From positions 1-64,000 of the forward strand of contig JAHAZN010000052.1 in assembly GCA_018385335.1 (NCBI GenBank): a DNA stretch of 64,000 nt. Reading direction: 5' to 3'. Below the pieces are notes generated by a model. It did not search any database. It was not told the DNA's origin and was given only the letters and a program-made list of their open reading frames with translations. This document shows, in pieces, positions 40,882 through 50,795 of this stretch (within the stretch, counting starts at the first letter, position 1; each line of letters opens with the position of its first letter). The position numbers and the translations under genes were made by a program. Origin of the DNA: Prevotella sp. Its GTDB lineage: Bacteria > Bacteroidota > Bacteroidia > Bacteroidales > Bacteroidaceae.

Positions 40882-42654
40882 ATGAAAAAACTTGGGATGA
40901 AGAAACTGTTTGTAGTGGCACTGATGTCACTCATAGTGTCAAGTGCTGCCTTTGCAGATAATCTCACAGTAGATGGAACAACACGTTCTTACGTCAAGTA
41001 TGTACCCAGTAACCTAGGGGAGAACCGTCCTCTGCTCATCTCTTGTCACGGTATGTCACAAAACCCCGACTACCAGAAGGGCATGCTCAAGATTGAGACC
41101 GTGGCAGATACTGCTAAGTTTGTCACTGTCTTCCCGCAGGGTATCGATAACGCATGGGATATCAGTGGCGATAGAGATATCAACTTCGTGAAGGCCATCA
41201 TCGACAAGATGGTGACCGACTATAAGATTGACCGTAACCGCGTCTATCTCTCCGGTTTCTCTATGGGAGGTATGTTCACCTACCATGCCATGACAAAGAT
41301 TGCCGACCTTATTGCCGCCTTCGCTCCTATCAGTGGTTATCCCATGGGTGGTATGTCGTTTACCAGTGCACGCCCCGTTCCCATCATCCACACCCACGGT
41401 ACCGCCGATGATGTGGTGTCTTTCAATAGGGTACAGAGCTTTATCGACGGTTGGGTGAAGCGCAACAACTGTCCTACGACAGCGAGGAAGACGACCAACT
41501 ATCGCGGAGCATCGCATATCACACGCTACGAGTATGGACCCGGTGATAACGGTGTCTATGTGGTGCTCATGGAGATGGCCAACAAGGGTCACTGGATAAG
41601 CAACGACAACGGTGTGCTCACTGGCGACGAGATATGGCGTTTCTGTAAGGAATATTCGTTGGTCAACAGAAAACCAACAGTGAGTTTATCCACCCCATTG
41701 ACAGGGACCAAGCTCTATACAATGGGCACTACAGTGGCAGAACATAGTATTCGAATCGTTGCCAATGCCAAGTCAGATAGCAGCGAGATAGCCAAGGTGG
41801 CATTCTATGGCGACAGCAAACTGCTGGCAACTCTTACAGAGCCCCCCTACGAATATACATGGACCAAAATCTTTGGTAAGGGTGCGCACAGCATCAAGGT
41901 GGTAGCCACTGATAAAGAGGGAGAGACAGCTACAGCGGTGGCTCTCCTCAATGCTTTGATAAAGGTGAAGGAGATGGACCTCTCCGCAGACTTTGAGGGT
42001 GGGGCAGTGCCTGCTGGATGGATGACCTATGACGGAGAAGAGAAACGCGTAGGTACGCTGGCCAACCTCTACTCGGGTTGCCGAGTGCTGGCGATGACAG
42101 GCGAACCACGCGACTTCGACCTCGGACTCTATATCCGCAACAAGAGCGGCAACAAGGAAGAGGGGATTGCCTATTACGCTACCGACGAGACTTCGGTGCG
42201 CCTGGCACTTACCCCTGCCAAATACAGTCTCAACTTCACGGTATGCAACTGGAACATGACAGGCTTCGGTGCCATCACCGCCCGTGTGAAGAGTACAGCC
42301 AATGGCGTGCTTGTCAAGGAGACCATCACCCCCACCTGTAACATCGGCAACTCGGCTTCCAACAGCTTTTCCGGGGCTACCAAGGTGGAGCTACCTTTTG
42401 AGGTAACGGTTGACACCCCCGTCTTCATCGCCTTCTTCACTGATGCAGCCCCCTGGGCAGATGCTATCATCGCCGACATCAAGCTCGTGCGTGAGGACCC
42501 TACGTCAGTGGAGAGCATAGTCGATGGCACAACAAAGATTGAGAAAGAAGAGTGTTTCAACCTCTCAGGACGCAGTACAGGAGCGCAAGGGCTCGTGCTC
42601 AAACGTACAACCTATGCCGATGGCAAGGTGAAAGTAGAGAAGGTGCTGAGATAA
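40882..42654 (+). CDS. CE1-like secreted esterase (PHB-depolymerase/feruloyl-esterase type)
   Basis: The protein has 590 residues with a signal peptide (LFVVALMSLIVSSAAFA). The alpha/beta-hydrolase domain (about 24-265) has LLISCHGMSQNPDY and the nucleophile Ser127 in GFSMGGMF. A probable catalytic histidine lies in NKGHWIS. An Ig-like module follows (about 270-365), then a beta-rich C-terminal domain (about 370-545) and the shared C-terminal tail (FNLSGRS, then QGLVLKRT). By family it removes acetyl or feruloyl groups from xylan side chains. It precedes the GH5 gene by 47 bases and is probably co-transcribed with it. The exact ester substrate is not decidable from sequence. Confidence 0.82.
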   Translation: MKKLGMKKLFVVALMSLIVSSAAFADNLTVDGTTRSYVKYVPSNLGENRPLLISCHGMSQNPDYQKGMLKIETVADTAKFVTVFPQGIDNAWDISGDRDINFVKAIIDKMVTDYKIDRNRVYLSGFSMGGMFTYHAMTKIADLIAAFAPISGYPMGGMSFTSARPVPIIHTHGTADDVVSFNRVQSFIDGWVKRNNCPTTARKTTNYRGASHITRYEYGPGDNGVYVVLMEMANKGHWISNDNGVLTGDEIWRFCKEYSLVNRKPTVSLSTPLTGTKLYTMGTTVAEHSIRIVANAKSDSSEIAKVAFYGDSKLLATLTEPPYEYTWTKIFGKGAHSIKVVATDKEGETATAVALLNALIKVKEMDLSADFEGGAVPAGWMTYDGEEKRVGTLANLYSGCRVLAMTGEPRDFDLGLYIRNKSGNKEEGIAYYATDETSVRLALTPAKYSLNFTVCNWNMTGFGAITARVKSTANGVLVKETITPTCNIGNSASNSFSGATKVELPFEVTVDTPVFIAFFTDAAPWADAIIADIKLVREDPTSVESIVDGTTKIEKEECFNLSGRSTGAQGLVLKRTTYADGKVKVEKVLR

Positions 42655-42701
42655 TGCCGCTCGTAAAAGAAAGGAATGAATAACTAACCAAGAAAAAAGA
42701 T

Positions 42702-44354
42702 ATGAAGAAACTATTTACACTCTTATTGTTGGCACTGCCCCTCGGCATGATGGCGCAACCAGCCAATATGAAACCCATCCATGTGGAGGGCAACCAGCTG
42801 GTTGACAGCGAGGGTAACGTCAAGGTGCTCCACGGAGTGATGGACACCCCCAGTCCTTATTTCAACAACAATCGATGGGGGTGGAACTGCAGTTCGGATA
42901 ACATCACCCCCTGTATCGAGTATTTCAATAAGCTCTTCACTGCTATCACAGATTCTACGAGTGGAGCTTATTGCAACCTCTTCCGCCTGCATCTCGACCC
43001 CTGTTGGACCAATGACCCCAACAAGGTGAGTGATGGTAAGGAGAGCGGCGAGGCTGATATCTCACGCTTTAGTGAGACTCGTCTCACCACACTCATGTCC
43101 ACCCTCTACGGAAAGATTGCCCGTAATGCTGTGGGCAAGGGACTCTATGTCATCATGCGTCCGCCTGGAGTGTGCCCTGGCTCATTGAAAGTAGGCGACT
43201 ACTATCAAGAGTATCTCATCAAGGTATGGGATATCGTGACGAAGAACAAGCTCATCGCCAAAGAAGAATATGCCGGTTATTTCTCTATTGAGTTGGCCAA
43301 CGAGCCCGTGAGCGTGAAGAATGCCGATGGCACGGAGACCGATAACACCCTGCATGACTATTTCCAGCCTATTGTAGATAAGATACGTGAGAATGGTTTC
43401 AAGGGAATCATCTGGGTGCCTGGAAGTGGGTGGCAGAGCAACTACCGCGGTTATGCCAAGGTGCCTATCACCGACCCGCTGAACAATTTCGGTTATGCCG
43501 TTCACGACTATCCCGGTTGGTACAGTAGCAGTGATGAAAACCCCAACTACAAATATGTTTGTGCCAAGTTTAAGGAGAGTGTGCCCGTAGTGATGACTCA
43601 TCCTATCGTCATCACTGAGGTTGACTGGAGTCCTGAGGTTGAGGGCAAAGGTCACTATAATGAACATGGCGACTGGGTGCCTGGAAATATGGGTACCTGG
43701 GCCACTGCTTCCACCTCGAAATGGGGACGTGGCTTCCGCGCGATGAAAGACTATTTCGGTAATATCTCCATGACCCTCTCGGGCACAGCATGTTATATCG
43801 ACATCGATAGCTATATCAACGACGGCAAGGTGGTGCCAGCATTCAATGCAGAGGCTGAGGCTTGTGGACAAGCGTGCTTCGAGTGGTATGAGTATTATGC
43901 CAAAAACGCACCAGTGGTGCAGGATGGCTTCAAGGAGCTGATGTCGCCTGTCGATACCCTTTATGTGAAACCGGGAGAGACGAAGCAGGTTACAGTTAAC
44001 TTCGTGTGCAACAACGGACAGATGTTTGACGTGGCACTCCTCTGCAACAACCGTTCTATGAACACCACGTTGCTTACCATCGATGGCAACTATGTCACCG
44101 GTGTGAAAGAGGGTAATACAGAAATCCGATTCTCGCTCACTGATAAGAATGGTACCACACGCATGCTTATCGTTCCTGTCAAGGTCACTAACCTTGTCTC
44201 TGCTATCGACGATGCTAAGCGTGAAGACAAGGTGCACACCATCTATCGTAGCATCGACGGTCGCCGTCTCTCTTCACCTGTCAAAGGCCTCAATATCGTG
44301 GAGACAGTTAATGCTGACGGGTCAAAGGAGATAAAGAAGGTGCTCTACAAGTAA
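42702..44354 (+). CDS. Glycoside hydrolase family 5 enzyme (cellulase family)
   Basis: The protein has 550 residues. A short signal peptide (LFTLLLLALPLGMMAQ) precedes a GH5 (beta/alpha)8 barrel. The acid/base is Glu201 in ELANEPV and the nucleophile Glu306 in VITEVDW. A C-terminal Ig-like or beta domain (about 405-500) precedes the shared tail (RSIDGRRL, then KGLNIVET). GH5 covers endoglucanases, mannanases and xylanases, and I cannot assign a subfamily; endo-cleavage of the xylan backbone fits the neighbours. A 14-bp hairpin (44381-44415) follows the stop codon. Confidence 0.85.
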   Translation: MKKLFTLLLLALPLGMMAQPANMKPIHVEGNQLVDSEGNVKVLHGVMDTPSPYFNNNRWGWNCSSDNITPCIEYFNKLFTAITDSTSGAYCNLFRLHLDPCWTNDPNKVSDGKESGEADISRFSETRLTTLMSTLYGKIARNAVGKGLYVIMRPPGVCPGSLKVGDYYQEYLIKVWDIVTKNKLIAKEEYAGYFSIELANEPVSVKNADGTETDNTLHDYFQPIVDKIRENGFKGIIWVPGSGWQSNYRGYAKVPITDPLNNFGYAVHDYPGWYSSSDENPNYKYVCAKFKESVPVVMTHPIVITEVDWSPEVEGKGHYNEHGDWVPGNMGTWATASTSKWGRGFRAMKDYFGNISMTLSGTACYIDIDSYINDGKVVPAFNAEAEACGQACFEWYEYYAKNAPVVQDGFKELMSPVDTLYVKPGETKQVTVNFVCNNGQMFDVALLCNNRSMNTTLLTIDGNYVTGVKEGNTEIRFSLTDKNGTTRMLIVPVKVTNLVSAIDDAKREDKVHTIYRSIDGRRLSSPVKGLNIVETVNADGSKEIKKVLYK

Positions 44355-44380
44355 CCATCACATTTCTTGAATTTAATGTG

Positions 44381-44415
44381 ACCCCCCCGAAAGTCCTCAA
44401 TACTTTCGGGGGGGT
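44381..44415 (+). terminator. Long GC-rich hairpin after the GH5 gene
   Basis: A perfect 14-bp inverted repeat (ACCCCCCCGAAAGT, then its complement 44402-44415) surrounds a 7-base loop, with runs of seven C and seven G. No T-run follows, so it may protect the mRNA 3' end as much as terminate transcription. Confidence 0.65.
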
Positions 44416-44572
44416 AGTTGTCAGTATTGAGCTTATGCAAGCAATTATCGTTTTGCTTAAATGTAGTTTGTCATAGCGCAAAAAAAAACGGCTGTTTCAC
44501 CTGTCGTGGTCGATGAAAAGGTGAATATATGATACTTATGATGAACATCGGTATCACTTTTTTTATTGTTTT

Positions 44573-44603
44573 TTTGTTACATCAAAAAAAAAGCGTACTT
44601 TTG
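44573..44603 (+). promoter_or_regulatory. Promoter of the hybrid two-component regulator gene
   Basis: TTTG (44573-44576) and the -7 box TACTTTTG (44596-44603) are exactly 19 bases apart. The structural genes of the locus show only a -7 box; this full consensus fits steady expression of the sensor. Confidence 0.75.
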
Positions 44604-44625
44604 TCTTGAATAACGTAACTAAGCT

Positions 44626-47600
44626 ATGAAAAGAAGGATAATCTGCTTTATATTCACCCTATTGTGCTTATCGTCATGGGGACGTTCAGGTTATTTCTAT
44701 ACACCATCACCACAACAGCTGACCAGCAGTAAGATACAGGATGTGCTGCAGGATAGCCGTGGTTTCCTATGGATATCTACGGAGTTTGGCTTGAATAAGT
44801 TTGATGGTTATAACTTCACCTATTTTTTCAACGAAACCGACAATGAACAGTCACTCCGCTTCAACTCCACCACCTGTCTCTTTAATGACAGAGAAGGACG
44901 GCTGTGGGTAGGAACGGTGAAGGGACTTGACCGCTATGATGCTGAGACCAATAGCTTTATCCACTATACTGCTCTCTGTAAGGACCAGCCACGCATCAAC
45001 TGCCTCTATCAGCTGAGAGATGGACGTGTGCTTGTTGGAACAGCAGGTTACGGACTCTTTGTGGTGGACGAAGAAAAAAAGCAGCTCAAACCCCTCCATG
45101 GAATGACAGTACATGATGAAGACGGCTATTTCGTGAAATTGTTGGAAGACCGAAAGGGCAATTTTTGGAAGTTAGGTCACGCCTCTACCTTTACGATGAA
45201 GAAAGGGAAAGACATCAAAGTGTTTCATTCCCCCTGCGGCATACCCGTCGCCTTGGGAGAGGTGGATGACTTCGTCTATATCGTATGTCAGAAAGGTCTC
45301 CTTATTTACAAAAATAACAGGCTGGAACAGGCAGATATCGACCTCTCCCTTGCTGGAGGACGTGAGGCACTCTTCTGTTCTTCCTATAAGGACCATAATA
45401 AAAACATATATTTAGGTACACGTGGACGAGGCATCTTTGTGCTGAATTACGGCAAGAAGAACTTAGAAAGGGTCACCTTCTCTTCTGATAAGATAGACCT
45501 CAACTACGCCAGGGTGTCGAACATATTTATGGACAAGCATCACAACCTATGGATAGGTTGCCAGCAACGAGGTGTGGTGCTCCTGCCCAATGAGCGTCCG
45601 CAGTTCCAATCATGGATGTTCCCCATGCAGCGCTATCGTATAGGTACCTCTATCTCCTCTATTTGTGATGGAGACAACGGTATGGTATGGGCCACCGTAC
45701 AGGGCAATGGTGTCTATGGGTTCAATGCCGAAGGTGAGGTGGTTAGTCACCCCTCTGCTCCCGGTGATGTGGAGTTTATCTATCGTGATAAGGACAGAAA
45801 CTACTGGGTAGGCACCGACGATGCCCTCTACAGCTATCATCCAGAGACAGGCAGTGCTGAGAAGGTGTTTGGTTACGACTGCAACCATATGAACGATATG
45901 ACCATCGACCGTTATGGAAATATCTATCTCAGTACCTATGCCCGAGGACTCTGCATCCGTAAGGCAGCTACAGGTCAGTGGGTCAACTATAACTATGACA
46001 ACAGGAAGGCTAAACAAGGGTATCTCGCCAACAACTGGGTGATGACCCTGATGCCCGACAAGAAGGGTAGGGTATGGATAGGTACCTCCTCGGGTATGCA
46101 GGTCTATGATCCTGTGAAGGACAGTTTCTGTCCCTTGGGATGGCATAAGCTTTTAGAGGGAGCTATGGTCACCTCGCTCTGCGAGATGGTCAATGGCGAC
46201 ATCATCATAGGTACCAATAAAGGACTCTATCGTTATCATCAATCTAACAAGAAGGTTGACCTTTTCGAACACAGTCAGCCGTTGGAAGGTAAGATGATCT
46301 CCTATGTCGTGCAGGATAATAAGGGCGACGTGTGGTGTGCCACCTCCTTTGGTATCTGGCAGTGGCAACACAACGAGCGGCGTTTTGTCTGCCATTTCAT
46401 CGGTAACGGACTGGAACAGAAGGAGTATGTCAACTTCGTTGGTCTTCACACCAATGACGACCGAATCTATTTTGCTACCAGCGAAGGCATCACGTCGTTC
46501 ATGCCCGACGAGGTAAGTGTGAAGAATAAGGAGGGCGACGAACTCCAACTCACCTCTTTCAGAGTGGGTGGCAGCGAAGTGAATGTTAATACGCTCTCTG
46601 ATGGCGCCCCCATCACTGAGAAGGAGGTGATACGCTCCAATCATTTTGAGGTGGCTTATAACGACAACTCCATCACCCTGCATTTCTCACAGCTCAACTT
46701 CTTGAATGCAGAGAATGTGGTGATAGAATATCGCATCAATAATGCCAGAGACTGGGTGGCACAAAATGCTGGAGGCAACACCATCAGTCTCAACCACCTG
46801 CAGGCAGGACATTATAAGGTACAGGTACGAGCCTTCTGCAATGGTGTCTATTCGCCAGTGAAGGTATTCACAATCTCCGTGTCGCCCCCATGGTATAGCT
46901 CATCCTTGGCTATCATCCTCTATGTGGCTCTCTTTGTTCTGATTGTAGGAGGTACACTCTATATCTATGTGCGTCGCAAGAAGGTGCAGTTGGATGAGGA
47001 GAAGATGAAGTTCCTCATCAATGCCACTCACGACATACGTTCTCCGCTCACCCTCATCATGAGTCCGTTGCGCAAACTAAAGGAGCGCGGATTGGGCGAA
47101 GGTCCCAACCATGAGCTGGATATCATCGAGCGCAATGCGCAGCGCATCCTCTCCCTGGTCAACCAAATCCTCGACGTGAGGAAGTTTGACAAGCAGCAGA
47201 TGCACCTCGTCTGCCGAGAGGTCGATCTCGTTCAGTTTGTCAGTGGTGTGTTCAAAATGTACGAATATACCGCCCGTGAGCGCGGTATCACCTTCCACTT
47301 CAATCATAAGATGGAGAAGATGATGGTATGGATAGACACGGTCAACTTCGATAAGGTTGTCTCCAACCTCCTTTCCAATGCCTTTAAATACACCCTCGAC
47401 AAGGGAAAGATTGAGGTTGAGGTGATCAACGAAGACAACAGATGGGCAGTGGTAGAGGTGAAAGACAATGGTATAGGCCTGGGTGAAGATGGTGGAAAAC
47501 ATATCTTCGACCGTTTCTATCAAGGGAAAAACAGCAGAGAGAAGAAGACCTCCGGTACGGGTATCGGTCTCAACCTCTGTAAAATGATTGTCGATATGCA

Positions 47601-48549
47601 TCACGGAATCATCACTGCCGACAACCGTAAGGACGAGGAGCAGGGTAGTGTGTTCACCGTCAAGGTGCCGCTCGGCACTGCTCATCTCACCAAGGAAGAG
47701 ATAGAACAGCCCACCCTCAAGAGCCTCGCTAAGAATCCCGATATAAAGACCTCAGGGACGAAGCGCAACTATCGTGTGCTCGTGGTTGATGACGATGAGG
47801 AGATAGGCCATTATATCAGTACTGAACTCGCCCGTTACTACCATTTCACCGTGTGTCGCAATGGTAGGGAGGCCATCAAACAGTTGCTCTCCGAAGACTA
47901 TGATGTTGTCGTGAGCGATGTGATGATGCCCGAGATGGATGGCTTCAGTCTTTTACGTCTTATCAAAACCAACCTCCGCCTCAATCACATACCAGTCATC
48001 CTCCTCACCTCGAAGAACGATGTGGTCAACCGCCTCGAAGGTTTGGAGCGTGGTGCCGATGCTTATATGGCGAAACCCTTTGATATCCAGGAACTCCATT
48101 ATACCATAGAGAACCAGATGAACAACATTCTCCTGCTCAAAGGGAAGTTCTCCGGCGCGCAGCAACAGAAGGAGAAGGTGGAGGACACTGTGTTGAAGGG
48201 CAATGATGAGGTGCTGATGGAACGTATCATGAAGGCTATCAACAAGAACCTGAGCAACAGCGACTTCAACGTAGATATGCTCACCGAGGAGGTAGGTATC
48301 AGTAGGGCGCAGCTCCATCGCAAGATGAAGGAGATGACGGGTATCCCCGCCAGTGAGTTCCTTCGTAATATACGTCTTGAGCAGGCTGCCCGTCTGTTGA
48401 AGGAGCAGAAGGTGAATGTCACGCAGGTAGCTTATGCCGTAGGATTCAGTAACCTGGCACATTTCTCAACGGTCTTCCGCAAACATTTCGGCGTCTCTCC
48501 AACAGAGTATGCTGAGCGCAGCCAGGAGGAGCAGTCAGCCAAAGGTTAG
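44626..48549 (+). CDS. Hybrid two-component system regulator (HTCS), xylan-type
   Basis: The protein has 1307 residues. After the signal peptide comes a periplasmic sensor made of repeated beta-propeller blades (about 25-660), seen in recurring RGxLWIGT/FGLNKFDG-like motifs, then a Y_Y_Y domain (about 690-765) and a membrane helix (about 768-788). Next are the histidine kinase with His802 in NATHDIRSP, an ATPase domain (DNGIGLGEDG, GTGIGLNLCKMIV), a receiver with Asp1098 in VVSDVMMPEMDG and a C-terminal AraC helix-turn-helix (about 1200-1300). HTCS proteins sense oligosaccharides in the periplasm and activate their own utilisation locus. By neighbours the signal is probably a xylo-oligosaccharide, as for XylR of Prevotella bryantii. 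Confidence 0.93.
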   Translation: MKRRIICFIFTLLCLSSWGRSGYFYTPSPQQLTSSKIQDVLQDSRGFLWISTEFGLNKFDGYNFTYFFNETDNEQSLRFNSTTCLFNDREGRLWVGTVKGLDRYDAETNSFIHYTALCKDQPRINCLYQLRDGRVLVGTAGYGLFVVDEEKKQLKPLHGMTVHDEDGYFVKLLEDRKGNFWKLGHASTFTMKKGKDIKVFHSPCGIPVALGEVDDFVYIVCQKGLLIYKNNRLEQADIDLSLAGGREALFCSSYKDHNKNIYLGTRGRGIFVLNYGKKNLERVTFSSDKIDLNYARVSNIFMDKHHNLWIGCQQRGVVLLPNERPQFQSWMFPMQRYRIGTSISSICDGDNGMVWATVQGNGVYGFNAEGEVVSHPSAPGDVEFIYRDKDRNYWVGTDDALYSYHPETGSAEKVFGYDCNHMNDMTIDRYGNIYLSTYARGLCIRKAATGQWVNYNYDNRKAKQGYLANNWVMTLMPDKKGRVWIGTSSGMQVYDPVKDSFCPLGWHKLLEGAMVTSLCEMVNGDIIIGTNKGLYRYHQSNKKVDLFEHSQPLEGKMISYVVQDNKGDVWCATSFGIWQWQHNERRFVCHFIGNGLEQKEYVNFVGLHTNDDRIYFATSEGITSFMPDEVSVKNKEGDELQLTSFRVGGSEVNVNTLSDGAPITEKEVIRSNHFEVAYNDNSITLHFSQLNFLNAENVVIEYRINNARDWVAQNAGGNTISLNHLQAGHYKVQVRAFCNGVYSPVKVFTISVSPPWYSSSLAIILYVALFVLIVGGTLYIYVRRKKVQLDEEKMKFLINATHDIRSPLTLIMSPLRKLKERGLGEGPNHELDIIERNAQRILSLVNQILDVRKFDKQQMHLVCREVDLVQFVSGVFKMYEYTARERGITFHFNHKMEKMMVWIDTVNFDKVVSNLLSNAFKYTLDKGKIEVEVINEDNRWAVVEVKDNGIGLGEDGGKHIFDRFYQGKNSREKKTSGTGIGLNLCKMIVDMHHGIITADNRKDEEQGSVFTVKVPLGTAHLTKEEIEQPTLKSLAKNPDIKTSGTKRNYRVLVVDDDEEIGHYISTELARYYHFTVCRNGREAIKQLLSEDYDVVVSDVMMPEMDGFSLLRLIKTNLRLNHIPVILLTSKNDVVNRLEGLERGADAYMAKPFDIQELHYTIENQMNNILLLKGKFSGAQQQKEKVEDTVLKGNDEVLMERIMKAINKNLSNSDFNVDMLTEEVGISRAQLHRKMKEMTGIPASEFLRNIRLEQAARLLKEQKVNVTQVAYAVGFSNLAHFSTVFRKHFGVSPTEYAERSQEEQSAKG

Positions 48550-48643
48550 TCACTATTGGCTGCTGATGAGGTGAGTAGATATTTTTGTTACATAAGGAAA
48601 AGGTTATTAGACAAAAAGTAAATGCTATGTGGATGTTTTTTTG

Positions 48644-48651
48644 TAACTTTG
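48644..48651 (+). promoter_or_regulatory. -7 promoter element for the GH67 gene
   Basis: TAACTTTG matches the -7 consensus but ends only 4 bases before the ATG at 48656. The predicted transcript start would coincide with the start codon, giving a leaderless or nearly leaderless mRNA. No -33 box is seen. Confidence 0.5.
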
Positions 48652-48655
48652 CCAC

Positions 48656-50593
48656 ATGATGAAACACAATCTATTAACCTTTCTCTTTGCCTGTGTTGCC
48701 CTTATCGCTAAGGCCGACGATGGCAGTATGTTGTGGTTGCGACAGCAGCCCGTTAACAAGGCAGTGGTCACCGCTCATGGTGGTGGCAGTGTAGCAATAG
48801 CTAAGAGTGAACTATCCTCGTATTTCAAAGGGAACAGGGCCACGTTGCGTCTTGATGCCTCCATGCCCGACAACGACGGTTTTGAGGTGAGGGAACAGCA
48901 GGGTGACGTGACCATCCTCGCCCGACGTCCACAGGGATTGCTCTATGGCGCCTATGAGGTGTTGCGCCGACAGGAGCTCGGATGGCCCCTTGCCACCCGT
49001 TCCGTACCTACCTTCTCTATCCGTATGCTCAACCACTGGGATAACCTCGATGGGAGCATAGAGCGCGGATATGCAGGAAAGAGTGTATGGAAGTGGGAAG
49101 AGATGGAGCTGACACGGGTCACCAATCCTCATGCCCGTGGACTCTCCCCCCGGCAGCGAGCACTCCTGCTCCGACTGCAACAGTATGCGCGTGCCAATGC
49201 CTCGATAGGTATCAACGGTACGGTGCTCAACAATGTCAATGCTTCGCCAAAGATACTCTCTGCCGACTATCTCGAGAAGGTGAGATGGATGGCAGAGGTC
49301 TTCCGCCCCTATGGTATCAAAGTGTGGCTCTCCGTTAACTTCGCTTCACCGATGACCCTCGGTGGACTGCCTACTGCCGACCCCTTGGATGCTAATGTTC
49401 AGCAGTGGTGGAAGAAGAAGGCGAAAGAAATCTATCGACTTATTCCCGACTTCGGTGGCTTCCTCGTAAAAGCTAACTCTGAGGGACAACCCGGACCTGG
49501 CGATTATCACCGTTCCCATGCTGATGGTGCCAACATGCTCGCCATCGCACTCGAACCCTATGGAGGTACCGTGGTGTGGCGTTCCTTTGTCTATGGCGCT
49601 AACCACAAGGGAGAAGATCGCGTGAAACAGGCGGTAAGTGAGTTCAAACCCTGTGATGGACAGTTTCGTAAGAACGTTATCCTGCAGTCGAAGAATGGGC
49701 CCTTAGACTTCCAACCCCGTGAACCCTACGCACCTATCTTCGACCAGATGAAGCAGACACCACAGATGGCAGAACTCCAGATCACACAGGAGTATCTTGG
49801 GCAGTCGCGCCATCTTGTCTATCTCTCACCGATGTGGAAGGAGTTTTTCAGTAATGTCCGTCCTTCTCGGCTGGTAGGCGTAGCAGGCGTGGCTAATATT
49901 GGTGATGATGCCAACTGGTGCGGTCATCATTTCTCACAGGCTAACTGGTATGCCTTCGGCCGCCTGGCTTGGAATCCCGAGCTCTCATCGGAGGAGATTG
50001 CCGACGAATGGCTGCGCCTCACCTTTACCCAGGAGAAGCACTTCGTCAGCATCATGCAGGGCGTGATGATGCGCAGTCGTGAGGCTTGCGTCAACTATAT
50101 GATGCCCTTAGGACTTCATCATATCTTCATGTTCGACCACCACTATGGACCGGAGCCTGATGGTTACAAGGCATCCTATCCCTTGGAGTGGTGTCCCGTC
50201 TATTATCACAAAGCCGACAGTATGGGCGTGGGTTCCGACCGCACTGCAGCAACGGGTACAAATGCCACAGGACAGTATCCCGAACCCTATGCTTCGATGT
50301 ATGAGAATATCAATACCTGTCCTGAGGAGTATCTGCTCTGGTTCCATCATGTGGCATGGAACTACCGGATGAAGAATGGACTGACGCTCTGGCAGACTCT
50401 CTGTCTTCGCTATCAGCAGGGAGTGGATGAGGTAGATCGCACCGTCGTTGCATGGCAGAAGATGAAACCTTATGTCGATGAACAGCGATGGCGTGAGGTG
50501 GATGAGCGACTCAAACATCAAGCAGAAAATGCCCGTGAATGGCGCGATGTCTGCCTCGGCTACTTTGAAAAGTTTGCGAAGAACAATAAATAA
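48656..50593 (+). CDS. Alpha-glucuronidase, glycoside hydrolase family 67
   Basis: The protein has 645 residues. The signal peptide is MMKHNLLTFLFACVALIAKA. An N-terminal domain (about 20-125) precedes the GH67 barrel, recognisable from PTFSIRMLNHWDNLDGSIERGYAG-type text, KVWLSVNFASP and LVKANSEGQPGPG, in which Glu276 is the likely catalytic acid. The C-terminal helical part has WCPVYYHKADS. It removes 4-O-methylglucuronic acid from the non-reducing end of short xylo-oligosaccharides. It lacks the C-terminal tail seen on the endo-enzymes, which fits a periplasmic site. A miniature inverted-repeat element separates it from the GH35-like gene. Confidence 0.92.
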   Translation: MMKHNLLTFLFACVALIAKADDGSMLWLRQQPVNKAVVTAHGGGSVAIAKSELSSYFKGNRATLRLDASMPDNDGFEVREQQGDVTILARRPQGLLYGAYEVLRRQELGWPLATRSVPTFSIRMLNHWDNLDGSIERGYAGKSVWKWEEMELTRVTNPHARGLSPRQRALLLRLQQYARANASIGINGTVLNNVNASPKILSADYLEKVRWMAEVFRPYGIKVWLSVNFASPMTLGGLPTADPLDANVQQWWKKKAKEIYRLIPDFGGFLVKANSEGQPGPGDYHRSHADGANMLAIALEPYGGTVVWRSFVYGANHKGEDRVKQAVSEFKPCDGQFRKNVILQSKNGPLDFQPREPYAPIFDQMKQTPQMAELQITQEYLGQSRHLVYLSPMWKEFFSNVRPSRLVGVAGVANIGDDANWCGHHFSQANWYAFGRLAWNPELSSEEIADEWLRLTFTQEKHFVSIMQGVMMRSREACVNYMMPLGLHHIFMFDHHYGPEPDGYKASYPLEWCPVYYHKADSMGVGSDRTAATGTNATGQYPEPYASMYENINTCPEEYLLWFHHVAWNYRMKNGLTLWQTLCLRYQQGVDEVDRTVVAWQKMKPYVDEQRWREVDERLKHQAENAREWRDVCLGYFEKFAKNNK

Positions 50594-50609
50594 TAGATGG
50601 AATCACTAC

Positions 50610-50755
50610 TGTCCCGTTAAAGTGGACTAATGGACAAAACTCACCTTCGAGACCTGTTCGATAAGACTAAATTCAACGATGTCAAAGAACTCGATTATCC
50701 CCTATTTCCGGGGTTAAATATTAAATTTTAAATACGTCCCGATTTTAACGGGACA
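50610..50755 (+). mobile_element. Miniature inverted-repeat element (MITE-like), 146 bp
   Basis: The ends are perfect 12-bp inverted repeats: TGTCCCGTTAAA at 50610-50621 and TTTAACGGGACA at 50744-50755. Inside is a 33-codon ORF (50630-50731, MDKTHLRDLFDKT onward) too short for a transposase; it might be the remains of one or chance. Next to the right end a second GTCCC makes a small hairpin with the terminal GGGAC. No clear target-site duplication is seen; CTA occurs near both ends. It sits between two genes of the locus without breaking either. Confidence 0.65.
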
Positions 50756-50795
50756 CTAATGATATAAGTGATTATATTAAATAAAAGGTAGATTT

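Noticed and set aside
43182-44237. Minus-strand open frame inside the GH5 gene
   Set aside because: The GH5 frame has catalytic motifs and a signal peptide; the opposite frame has none.
50630-50731. 33-codon ORF in the miniature element as a real small protein gene
   Set aside because: No ribosome site, no recognised similarity, and its length fits a deletion remnant; reported only as part of the element.
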